From positions 2,949,342 to 3,013,341 of the forward strand of contig CM035354.1 in NCBI GenBank assembly GCA_020137815.1: a stretch of 64,000 nucleotides of DNA, given 5' to 3'. Below, piece after piece: positions 47,401 through 57,100 of this stretch. Both the position numbers and the translations under genes were made by a program. The number at the start of each line of letters is the position of its first letter. Within the stretch, counting starts at the first letter, position 1. The stretch comes from Hormiphora californensis. Lineage: Eukaryota > Ctenophora > Tentaculata > Cydippida > Pleurobrachiidae. A model generated the notes under the pieces. That model ran no database searches and was not told the origin of the DNA. It saw only the letters and a program-made list of their open reading frames with translations.

Positions 47401-49117
47401 TGTTTCAGTGTTGTGCTTGGGAACAAGCCATCTTTTTTAGTAAGCTCTCATATTTATCCCAGTGTATTTACTACACCCTGGCCTATGTTGTGGAGTTTGT
47501 GTTTCCCCTCTTCCCGATCGTTGTCAGTGCCAGTCTGTCCATCTACAAGTTGAAATACTCTAGAGACGCACAGGACGGTACGGATGAGACGAAGAAGTAT
47601 AAAACCCAGGCGACCATGATGATCCTAACCCTCACCGGGGTCTACTTGGCCTTCAACTTTCCATACTGTGTCATCATTACACTGGACGCTGTTGAATACT
47701 TCACAAAGGGACAGTTCTCATGGTCAAGGGGTATGCGAATGCCGGATGTGACGCTGGTCTACAACTTCATTTACATCCACACGATCGCTCTGAACTCTCT
47801 AGTAAACTCTCTGATCTATGTCTACAAGATGGGCGTTGTCCATGGAATCAAGTGTATCGGGGTGCGATGCCGGAAGACGGCACATAAAGCAACACGGAGA
47901 CAGAGCTCACGACAAAGAGCCATCCTCGTACCGTGTGGTACTGCAAACACTGAAGTTTAGCCATCAAGGATGTTTTATGTGTATGTGTGTGTGGGGATGG
48001 ATCTATAGCAGGAACCGACCGAATCTGTAAATACTGGTCCCTGATTGGCTGATAACCAGTCACGTGACCTAAATAACGAGTTCCGATTGGTTGTTTACTT
48101 GTTTCGGTCGGTTCCTGATCTATAGAGTATTCCCCAGGGAAGGATCTTTAGAACTTACAATGGCTTGAAGGTCATTATAAATTGTATGGCCGTCCCTACT
48201 GGTTAGGGTTTTATTGTATTTAGAGGGCCATACAGGGCAAGGCAAGGACTTGTTTACATGGATTTTGGGATAGGGTTGATACTACGTCGATAATTGATAA
48301 AGGATAAGGGATGATGCATGTATAATTATTATATGCTGCAAGCTGTCAGTGTTTGTAATAAATATTACCATTTCTTAAACTATTTACTGTGTATTACTAA
48401 TCCCATACTGCATTGACCCTCTCCCCCCTCCAGGGATATAAATTGTAAATTGTACAAATGTAAAGGAAGGTTAGAACAAAATTCCATGGTTGAGGAAGTG
48501 CCTTGTTTTGTTCGGACCGGGACGCAGGGAAACAGGGTCGAGAAAAGCAACCATGGTACCTACCGTTTCCATGAACCCTGCCAGGGTACTTCCAAAGCAA
48601 ACACCGGCACGGGTCCGATCCAGGTCCTCAAAGTCCAACTTGGCGTGTCGGATGGCTTCATTGACGGCGGTGATTGCAAATAGAGTTGTCCTGTTGGCTG
48701 TCCGTTTTTCGTTGGCATTGAGTGGTGAGTTTTCCAGCAGCTCATCGCTAACCTGGCCCGCTACACGAACAGGCAGGTTATCACAACCTGTAGAAATAAC
48801 ATGTGTTAACCACAGGATGGTTGCAATAAAATGCAAGGTTTATATTGACATCTTATTGACATTTATATTTCATATGTGTGACAACTTTGTATTGTTCATG
48901 CGGTGCAACAGCACAATGACAACTGACAAGTCCCATACATTCACGTGCATTCTTTAATATCTTAGTGCATTCTTTAATATCTTAGTTGCACTATACCAGG
49001 TACGTTGAGCTCGGTTATTCCGCATTTTCCTTCCATCAACGACGCCCACGTTTCTGTAGCTGTGAGACCAAGAGGAGTAACGGATCCGAGTCCCGTTACT
49101 ACAACACGTTTCAGCAT
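41486..49117 (-). CDS. OXSM: 3-ketoacyl-ACP synthase, OXSM type, catalytic Cys exon not found
   Basis: OXSM is the condensing enzyme of mitochondrial fatty-acid synthesis, elongating acyl-ACP with malonyl-ACP. Minus-strand exons: 49117-48997, 48787-48564, 46547-46474, 44791-44676, 43657-43414, 42564-42469, 42107-41983 and 41614-41486. The start [17 protein letters not shown] is the KAS N-terminus without an obvious long presequence. The first catalytic histidine is in [13 protein letters not shown], the second in [17 protein letters not shown], and [12 protein letters not shown] closes the fold. Between the exons ending at 46474 (phase 2) and starting at 44791 (needs phase 1) about 35 residues are missing, exactly the STAC nucleophile block. 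I could not find it in 44792-46473. Known exons total 1,129 nt. A GPCR gene lies in the intron 46548-48563 on the other strand. Confidence 0.88.
42738..43385. mobile_element. 650-bp palindrome in an OXSM intron
   Basis: TACAGGGTGTTCATATGGGA at the left is inverted at the right end. The arms are about 250 nt and nearly identical, so the same 81-residue frame appears on both strands. The middle includes AAATTGATATTTTAGAGACT. Confidence 0.88.
44592..44662. mobile_element. Short pogo-like MITE
   Basis: GAGTCAAACCTCAATTAACC and GGTAAATCGAGGTTTGACT are inverted, about 70 bp in total, ending 13 nt before the OXSM exon 4 donor. Confidence 0.6.
44794..46473. other. OXSM intron region where the catalytic exon should be
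   Basis: Holds GA-rich tracts, a block at 45200-45320 with CCTTACGGCCC, which is also in the SINE-like copies, a hydrophobic but unrecognised open frame at 45707-45898 and a pogo-like fragment (46400-46468). No segment encoding a ketosynthase STAC motif was seen on the minus strand. Confidence 0.55.
46920..47960 (+). CDS. Single-exon seven-helix receptor nested in an OXSM intron
   Basis: 346 residues, no intron, seven hydrophobic helices. TM1 is near residues 17-40, TM2 [20 protein letters not shown]3 begins after the cysteine in [11 protein letters not shown] and ends [14 protein letters not shown]5 [21 protein letters not shown]6 [17 protein letters not shown] and TM7 [16 protein letters not shown]. 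The DRY position reads IRT and NPxxY reads NSLIY, so these rhodopsin-family signatures are altered. A basic tail follows. The class is probably rhodopsin-like; no ligand family was recognised. The start at 46920 lies 13 nt after CTCCCCTGCAG, suggesting a spliced 5' leader. The gene is antisense to OXSM and lies wholly within its intron. Confidence 0.82.
   Translation: MSSQADQYAGEKMFQQYFFGTLSLTCALVGTTVAVLGLTSFSATHRNVGSRLMYKLILATDGTICLMMIPVCVSNYSKWAPGLYQYPFFCQTWSFMWGCMTRMSVFLIMLLNIIRTCSLIKPLRHTNTCWIICPTLIYLTFLAAQSALPLFMGVEVSFMRVFQCCAWEQAIFFSKLSYLSQCIYYTLAYVVEFVFPLFPIVVSASLSIYKLKYSRDAQDGTDETKKYKTQATMMILTLTGVYLAFNFPYCVIITLDAVEYFTKGQFSWSRGMRMPDVTLVYNFIYIHTIALNSLVNSLIYVYKMGVVHGIKCIGVRCRKTAHKATRRQSSRQRAILVPCGTANTEV
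48009..48117 (+). mobile_element. hAT-like MITE, copy 6
   Basis: Full termini and a perfect 8-bp flanking repeat ATCTATAG. It lies about 50 nt downstream of the nested GPCR stop codon. Confidence 0.9.
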
Positions 49118-49519
49118 GAGCAGCTATTATATGTTCATGATCTGTATACGTTGTAATTACTAGACAGCTTATTTAGATGGTAAACAAACCATAAACACCA
49201 CAGGAACCATGGGGCTAGTAATGACGGCCCTCGGTGTGACTAGTACGGATCGAAATATTTCTCCCAGTCTTTCCCGTGTACACTCAAATCAGTGTAGTAA
49301 CTTCGAGGTGTGCTTATTTAACTTGGCCAGTATGATCAAACACACAGTTATTTTTACAAAGGAAATAAAACCCGGATGAATATCATCAGTACTTTAAAAT
49401 TCGTTTAAAATGAAAACTCTCGTGATCTACCCACTGGGAAGTAATCAGCGATCTAATTTTCTTACTCTGAACACTTGACAGGTGCAAAGAGCAAGAATTC
49501 TCGGTAAAATTATAGAATT
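49118..49519. other. Intergenic, OMP decarboxylase to OXSM
   Basis: About 400 bp between two minus-strand genes. No exon, repeat array or clear promoter element was seen. Confidence 0.5.
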
Positions 49520-50299
49520 CTAAGAACCCTTGACAGATATGTCAGAAAAAGCGTCTCTACAAGCATCTCTGTATTGCTGGGCAGCCTTAGCAAAGTTCTC
49601 AGCTCGATAAATGCCCCTACCCACAATTACAACATCGGCACCCTTCTTGATCGCACTCTCAGGAGAGACATATTGCTGACCGAGGTTATCTCCTGACGAG
49701 CTGATATGAACACCGGGCACAAAGTTGAGAAACTCCCTGTTCTCCGTTACCCTCTCAGTACAAATAAACCCGGATACAAACCCGCTGTTAGTCACAGCCA
49801 TCTCTACCGCGGTTTTTGTGTACTCAGGAGTACAGAGGTTTCCTGCTGCACTCATCTGGGCGATCATAATTAGGGATTGTCCCTGTGCTACGCTTTTCAG
49901 TCCCGAGATAATACCCGGTCCCACGACGGCGTGGGCGTTTATAAAGTCCGCCCAGGTGCTAATTCTGTGGACTCCACCACTGAATTGCTTCTGCACGGTG
50001 CTTCCAAGATCTGCAAACTTTCTATCTTCAAATATCGCAAAATCATGCTTCGCTGCCAAGGCTTTGAGTTGAGTGATTAGCTCCGCTGTAAAATCGACAA
50101 TAATGTCAATATGGGTCTTGACCATACACACAAAAGGCCCAACTTCATCTACTAAATGCAGGAGTTCAGCTGACGTTGAAACATCAGCAGACACACACAG
50201 GTTGGTTTCTTTTCGCTGGATAATCTTTAACAAATCCTGAGCTTTAGGGCATTTAACAAACTCTTCTTTTGCTGCAAAAACGTCCGTTATTCTTGCCAT
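49520..50299 (-). CDS. Monofunctional orotidine-5'-phosphate decarboxylase, intronless
   Basis: Catalyses OMP to UMP, the last step of pyrimidine synthesis. The first ATG in frame (50299) gives MARITDVFAAKEEF and a protein of 259 residues, the size of a stand-alone ODCase. Motifs: MVKTHIDIIVDF, the catalytic FEDRKFADLGSTV (Asp-Lys-Asp network), WADFINAHAVVGPGIISGLK, the phosphate-binding SGDNLGQQY and VIVGRGIY. Animals normally carry this domain fused to OPRT in UMPS and interrupted by introns. Here no OPRT domain lies upstream (50300-52600) and there is no intron. NAHAVVGPGI resembles fungal URA3 more than my memory of vertebrate UMPS. It could be transferred, ancestral, or a retrocopy of the UMPS C-terminal half. 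Confidence 0.93.
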   Translation of the reverse strand: MARITDVFAAKEEFVKCPKAQDLLKIIQRKETNLCVSADVSTSAELLHLVDEVGPFVCMVKTHIDIIVDFTAELITQLKALAAKHDFAIFEDRKFADLGSTVQKQFSGGVHRISTWADFINAHAVVGPGIISGLKSVAQGQSLIMIAQMSAAGNLCTPEYTKTAVEMAVTNSGFVSGFICTERVTENREFLNFVPGVHISSSGDNLGQQYVSPESAIKKGADVVIVGRGIYRAENFAKAAQQYRDACRDAFSDISVKGS

Positions 50300-50702
50300 G
50301 ATAACGCTAGAAAATTGTGATAAGTTAAATGCTATTTTCAAACTGCCAATTTCAAACTATTTGACCATCCACGGTTTTTGAAAATAGAACCGTTTGTTTT
50401 CAAGTTTATTATTATTATTAAATCTGTTTACAATAATTTGACACTGTCAATATTGTCCTCCTATTTGCGAGGAAAATGGAACTCTCTAGGTCTCTTTCAC
50501 ACTCTCTCAGCTGTCAGATCATACAAACAAAATATAAAATGTTGATTAAAATACTGATTAGATAATGATTGTGATTAAAATATATTGTAAATTGATTAAA
50601 TAAGTTAGTTAAAAATTCACTCCATGGAGTGCGATTCGTACACAGTATGTACGTCTCGTGTTGGTCAGTTATACATTTACAATTGATTAAAATATAAACC
50701 CA
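50300..50702. other. Intergenic
   Basis: AT-rich, no coding exon. TTTTCTAG ends 7 nt before the OMP decarboxylase ATG on the minus strand. Confidence 0.5.
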
Positions 50703-51368
50703 TTACACAAGCAGTTCATCTCCAAATAAAGATTGTTCTATCACAGCTCTAACTAGCTTTCTAAAGTTCGATTTTACCTGCTTGTCTTTGGAGAAAATTA
50801 GTGGAAGATGGAAGTTCATTTCATAAGAAGATATCACCCTTAGTTCCTCACGGGGCCCTTCCACATCTTTTATCGCAGAACATTCAAACAACTTATGGAA
50901 TGTTGAATCTGGGAGTTGGCCACATTCAAGACAATTGGGAACTGTAAGTGATCGCTCGTATCTCAGGTAACTGAAGCTGAAGTCTTGAAAACGTAAGGAT
51001 CTGCCATGTACAAAGTCTAAGACCTGAGATGAGTTCTGTCGGGACATGTTTCTTGGAACTATGGGGAAATCCAAAACGGCCTCAGAGTTGATAAGGTTGG
51101 CGAGTTCTTCTTGAGAGTGGATAGGAAGTATGCTGAAAGGGTCATCTCGAGTCAAATGTTTAATCGATGATTTGAGTGACCGGTCCCATAAACTACATGT
51201 GTACTGTCTCATTTCCTCTTTTGAGTATAGGAAAGTGTCCGGCTCTAAACTTCCCAAGTTAATAGTTCTGATTGAATCTCTGTTAGAATCCTGGATCTGG
51301 ACACCGTCTAGTTGATTCGACTTCCAAACCAAATATCTTTTGGTAGCAGCAATCTGCCAGAAGAACAC
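50703..51368 (-). mobile_element. C-terminal remnant of a non-LTR retrotransposon polyprotein
   Basis: An open frame of about 220 residues that ends in a CLECGQLPDSTFHKLFEC motif, the C-x2-C...H...C pattern found after the reverse transcriptase domain of many LINE-type elements. A frame of this length with no splice structure and no cellular homologue I recognise supports a retroelement tail. The reverse transcriptase core itself (YxDD) is not in the window, so the copy is 5'-truncated. The assignment rests on motif pattern only. Confidence 0.6.
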
Positions 51369-52861
51369 ATGATTTTGTTCCGAGTAAACTAAACGGTATC
51401 TGATAGAGAATCGATGGCCCTAACCGATAACCCTTTGATTCACTAAAATGGCTCTAACCGCCAAACCACTTAACCGTTTTTGTATGTAAAATTGGTTAAA
51501 ATCAATGGCTTAATCCCAACTTAAACCCCAGCCAACTCTAACCCTACTATTGCTAAAAACAAACTTGTAATCTCAAGAACGATGCCTAGGAACGACCCAT
51601 TTGACACTACCGCCAAAGCACCTTTTGGCTAATTCAAAGTGTATCTGGTAGAAAATGTCAAGGCCTAACCCCAACCAAAACCGCAGCCCTAACCCTAACC
51701 CTACTTTTGCCCTAACCCTAAAAAACCGTTTGTCAGCTGCACTCACGAAAGACCCAGATTTTTGGCATACGTTGCAGGCCCCTTATAATATAATATTGCG
51801 GGGGTGCGCGCATGAGGGGGCTGCAGCGCATTCCAACCCAGATTTTTAACGCTGGCCCTCCCCACCAACGCCGTTACGATCTCGGTGTTTGGACTTTGGT
51901 GGCCCGCGCTGACCAGCTCAGTCGTCCCTTCCGCCGCCAAAGCAAGTTAAAAATGTAACGCGCGAAAGCAAATATTTAAAGCGATGCCAAAAATGAGACT
52001 TATTTTATGCCGCGTACCAAAAATCAAGCTTTCAACTCAAGAAATTTTTGTGAACTTGTCATTTTTTTTCAAAATCAAAATTTCTGCTTTAAAAGCACTG
52101 CCTTATCCCGCTGCCTTATCCCGCGGGGGCCAGCAACGTTTGCCAAATTTTCTGCTATTCCTGTTAAGTCGGATTTTTTGAAGTTGTCACCCCCCCCTTT
52201 TGTCGCGCGGCGTCGTATTTGTGCGTGACAGCGGACAGCCCCCATTTGCTCTCATTTTTCAGCAAAAAACCGCATATCATCTGAAAGATCATAATTTTGT
52301 GAGTCCGCAAAGTTTTTGTTTGACGAAATTGGTCAAGAAACAAGGGCGTGAGAGCCAAATTAAGTTTCCGGCGCACAAATAAAACATCGCGCGCCACCGG
52401 TGACAACTTCAAAAAATCCGACTTCACCTCCAACGGTACTGGTGGCACTAAACAAAGCCCAATTTTGCCCCATTATTCGTTGAATCCCGGAAAATCAAGA
52501 AATCTTTGAAACGGGTGGCATTTTTCGGTCAGGGACGATTCTGAGCGGCTCTGATTTGGCTAGGTTGCGTTTAACGTTACTGGTTACAGGAAGATTGGGT
52601 GGAGAAGTACCGGCTACATGCTGTTCTATACTACCTAAAACAAGCTCATCCAATTCTTTTTTTGTACACTCTCACTTTAAACAAATTTTAATTTGAAATT
52701 TGAAATTATCTGTTGAATTAATGCACGCCAATTTCTGGGTCACCTTTCAATTCAGTTGCCAACCCTTTAGCACAAAAAATTTAAGTCTCACATTCCAAAC
52801 TTCATTTATCACTGGGCCAGGTAAACTGTTCTGTGTAGCTCATAACGCAAATATTCTAGTC
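51369..52861. other. Intergenic, retroelement to RFC5
   Basis: Contains CCCTAA-rich telomere-like sequence (about 51663-51725), a foldback repeat (52166-52427: AAGTCGGATTTTTTGAAGTT inverted) and a fragment of the 29687-29972 element near 52640-52680. No gene recognised. Confidence 0.55.
52166..52427. mobile_element. Foldback repeat upstream of RFC5
   Basis: AAGTCGGATTTTTTGAAGTT followed by GTCACC and a C-run, with the inverted copy ending at 52427. The arms are about 30 nt. Confidence 0.7.
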
Positions 52862-53934
52862 ATGTCAGTGGGCGTGACAAATCTTCCATGGGTGGAAAAG
52901 TACCGACCACAGACTCTAGATGATCTGATCTCCCAAAAAGAAATAGTAAGTTTTCCTTTTCGACAATTTATTTATCTGATATTTAATGACTGTACCTAGT
53001 TACCTAACACCTATCCATACAGGTCACTACTATCCAGAGGTTCATAAAAGAGGACCGGTTACCTCATCTCATGTTTTACGGTCCCCCTGGAGTTGGCAAG
53101 ACGAGCACCATCCTAGCTGTCGCTAAACAACTCTTTACCCCCGGACAGTTTAGTTCACAGGTCCTGGAACTGAACGCTTCAGACGATCGTGGAATTGGCA
53201 TGGTCCGAGAATCAGTCCTATCCTTCGCCAGTACAAGGTCAATCTTTAGCTCTGGATTCAAATTGGTTATCTTGGACGAGGCGGATGCAATGACGAAAGA
53301 TGCCCAAAATGCGCTGAGACGGATCATTGAAAAGTTCACGGAAAACACTCGGTTCTGTCTAATTTGTAACTACCTCAACAAGATAATCCCGGCCCTACAG
53401 AGCAGGTGCACCAAGTTCCGATTTGCACCTCTAAACATGGACCTAATTAAGCCGAGGTTAGATCACGTGATCAGGGAGGAGAATTTGGATGTAACTGAAG
53501 ATGGGATGAAGGCAATAACACAGCTGAGTGGTGGTGATATGAGGCGGGCACTAAACATTATGCAGAGCACATCCATGGCGTTTGATAGCATCTCTGAGGA
53601 GAACCTGTATACGTGCACAGGTCACCCCCTGAAATCTGATATCAGGAACATCATACAGTATATGATGCAAGAGGATTTCAACTCAGCCTACTCAAAGATT
53701 GCCCAACTAAAACAAGTTAAAGGCCTTGCTCTCCAGGACATGCTGACTGAGATTCACGTGTTTGTACAGCGGATTGAGTTTCCAAGTAAAACTAAAATTC
53801 AGATTCTCACCAAGCTGGCTGATATTGAGTACAGGTTAGCCTTTGGAAGTTCTGAGAAACTCCAAATGGGGGCTATGGTTGCGGCTTTTGTAAGCGCTAA
53901 GGATCCTCTTGTCAAAATGGCTCTTGATGTTTGA
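52862..53934 (+). CDS. RFC5: Replication factor C subunit 5 (clamp loader)
   Basis: RFC5 is the 36-kDa AAA+ subunit of the RFC complex that loads PCNA on primed DNA; it also serves the RAD17, CTF18 and ATAD5 loaders. Exons 52862-52945 and 53023-53934 give 331 residues, close to the 340 of human. The start reads MSVGVTNLPWVEKYRPQTLD. Walker A is YGPPGVGKTS, Walker B VILDEADAMT, the SRC motif is in QSRCTKFRF (arginine finger), and sensor 2 is near GGDMRRALNIMQS. The C-terminal collar domain includes YTCTGHPLKSDI and MLTEIHVFV. DEAD in Walker B and the HPLKSDI region favour RFC5 over RFC2 and RFC4. TTCTAG ends 2 nt before the ATG. Confidence 0.96.
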
Positions 53935-54101
53935 GGGGTGAAATGTGTGCGTGTTTGAACAATATAATATTACTTTCATGATAATTTATTTTATAGAATT
54001 TTAAGAACATTGTTGTTTGAAATTGGAATATGCCCCCTCCCCCCCCCCCCCGGCCCCCAATGGTAGAATCACTTATTTTAATGTGTATCCCAGTAGGCAG
54101 C
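53935..54101. other. 167-bp spacer between RFC5 and CHAF1A
   Basis: Contains AT-rich sequence, a C-run (about 54034-54052) and a CAG at 54098-54100 directly before the CATG of CHAF1A. It is too short to hold a separate obvious promoter, although that does not exclude one. Confidence 0.6.
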
Positions 54102-57100
54102 ATGTCGGGTGAGAGAGTTGTGATAGACGTGGAATCTGATAATGAAGAACCAAAGGCAAAGAAACCCAAGCAACTAGGTAAGTTTTCTAATTAACAAACT
54201 GGGCACTCCTTTTTATTTACAGATTGTCGTTATTCTTTTGCTTATTGTGTACTTTGAATTGTTGTTACAAAACTGATATCCTATCTCTTTCAGAGCGGTC
54301 TCCCCTGGTAACAGTGAACGGAGAGAAAAAGAAACAGCTAAAGTTGTTTGATCTTGTTAAAGCAAAACCAAGCAAACCCAAACTGCCGACCTCTGCATCG
54401 TCCTCTCCAAAGGAAAACAAAGATCCGGGTGATGTGAAGGAGCAGCGGTCAGGAGTCAAGAATTCAGAGGATAAGATAAGAAGTTCAGAGGAGAAAGATA
54501 AAGAGGAGGAGCAGCAGAGAGGTGTTAAAAGGAAGAACACCTGTTCTGATGACATGGAAGTTATGGATGTCACGGAGGAGGGGACCCCTAAAAAGAGGGC
54601 TTCCCTTGAAATGTTCATCCGTCGCAAACCGGTCGTCCAGGAACTTAATAAGATACAGGAAGAGGACAAAGAAGTAGATCCCGTGACCCCTACTGCAGTT
54701 ACTAAGGCGAAGGGGTCCGTTACTAAGGCGAAAGAACCCGTTACCCCTACTGTTGCTAAGGCGAAAGAACCTGTTACCCCAAAATCAGCCTCTTCTAAAA
54801 AGTCTAACACCCCGAAAATACCCGCACGGGAGGAAGGAGTGACACCAAAAAGTACGCCAAAACAACTGCCAGGAACTCAACCCCCCACAACACCCAAAAC
54901 TCCTAAACAGTGTTCCCCTATGGAGAGTAATACCCCAGTTGGTGGTGACGGCGGTTCCCCAAACACCGCAGGAAACACCACCCCTGTTAGCTCTAAAAAG
55001 GTAATATTGCATCTTGTATCTTGCCCAGCAAACCACTTTTGCGATAACGCGAAGCCAGATAGTTAAATACCTGTTTTATTTTCACTTCTTAACATTTCAT
55101 GTTTTTCTTTTCTCCTAGGCTCCGAGGCCGCTCTCCGCGAAACAGAAGAAGATCCAAGAAGAACGGGAAAAGAAGAAACGGGAACTGGCGGAGGAAAAGG
55201 AGAAGAAACGGCTGCAGCGGGAAAAGGAGAAAGAGGCTCGGGAAGAAGCTAAGAAGGCTGAACTGGAGAAAAAAGAGGCAGAGAGAGCTGCAAGAGAGAA
55301 AGCAAAAGAAGATGCTCGATTGAAGAAAGAAGAAGAAAAGCGTCAGAAGGATGAGGAACGGAGACAGAGGGAGGAAGAGAAGGAGAAAAAGCAGCAGTAC
55401 GTAACGCGCAATCTCAGATTTACTGAGTACTTGGCGCGCGACTGGGGAATCTTGGCGCGAAACACAGCATCACACACACAAACTCACCTCCAGTTCCCCA
55501 AGCCAAGCTCAAACCAATATTGAAGCCTTTTGGTTTTTGCGTGCCCATCAGGAAATAAAAACAGTTCCCTACAGTGAAATAGACGAAGAGAAGAGACAAC
55601 GTGAGGAAGAGGCAGAAAAGAAGAAACAAAAAAAGCTGAAAGAGCAGGAAAAGTTCAAGAACTTCTTCAAAGTCAAAGCGAAACCTGTGGTACCTGTGAG
55701 CAAGGTAAGGAATTTAATTTCATTTTCATTAAGTTTATCCTCCCATTTTCTACTTTAGGCCAGTCGCTTTTTGCTAAAATGGTGAACTGAGACATAACAA
55801 AGGTTTTCCACTTGCATTGTACTCCTATGGGGTCTCAGAAACACCAAAAAAATTTTCCACTCCAACCGAGGTGAAGAAAGTGCCCAAAATGGCCACGCCC
55901 TTTTGCCTGTATTTTTAGCCTTGGCCAAAAATAGCAACTTTGCTTTGGATTGGAGTAGAGACAACAAGAATAATTGCGGTATAATGCCATACCGCCTGAT
56001 TTCCCCGCCATGGCGCACCAACCATGTGATCTGGCATGTGCCAGTTGCCACACCTGCTTCTAATTGGGTACTGATACGTGAGCCGGTATAGCTGATGGGT
56101 TGCCTGAGCTATGTGATATCCTAGTAATAATAAGTCGCAGTTCCGATCACAAATGCAGAACAATGTTCATTGCACAATGACGTAGGGCGCGATGACAAAT
56201 CTATGAACAATTGTAATTGCAAGTGCAACATAAAGGCGCCGCGCACGTGCGCGCAAACTTCCTGTTGTGTTCAGTCAGTAAGTGACAGCATTCCGCACTG
56301 GATAGTTGCCAACAGCAACTCAGGAGGTTACGTTACAGGAATTTAGCGTGACACTTCACTAGTATGTAAAATAAAATTGTCGAATTCTAAACCCCTATGC
56401 CTTTTTACAAAAGGCATCCGGGTGAATGCCTTCGGCATTCACCGGGCGGGGAAAATGAGGGCACTAAAATGTGTAGAATGAGCAGCAGAATCGATTGGGA
56501 CCAAGCAGAAGTCTCTATCTTGTCAGCTTCGAGAGATAATTGGATAATTAAGTATGCGCATAACCGTTTTTGAGCCATATGGCTATAGCCACTCGGGAGC
56601 GGTTTTAACAATTTTGCTTCACAGGAGCTTGTTCGGCATATAAAAATTAGTGGGAGTAACAAATATGAAGTTTCTATCGAATAAGGTCAATGCGTTATTC
56701 AACTTAAAAGATCAAAAAATGAGTGGAAAATGAGGGAAAATGACCAAATTTCGACTTTTCCCCCTCATTTTTCGAACTTTGAAGTTGAATAACGCATTGA
56801 CCTTATGCGATAGAAACTTCATATTTGTTACCCCCACTAATTTTTGTATGCTGAACAAGCTCCTGTGAAGGTAAATTGTCGAAACCGCTCCTGAGTGGCT
56901 ATAGCCATATGGCTCAAAAACGGTTATGCGCATACTTAATTATCCAATTATCTCTCGAAGCTGACAAGATAGAGACTTCTGCTTGGTCCCAATCGATTCT
57001 GCTGCTCATTCTACACATTTTAGTGCCCTCATTTTTGTCTCTACTCCAATCCAAAGCAAAGTTGCTTTTTTTGGCCAAAGCTGAAAATACAGGCAATTAA

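Noticed and set aside
51663-51725. Chromosome end
   Set aside because: The CCCTAA copies are few, irregular and interrupted, with genes on both sides, so this is an interstitial telomere-like tract at most.
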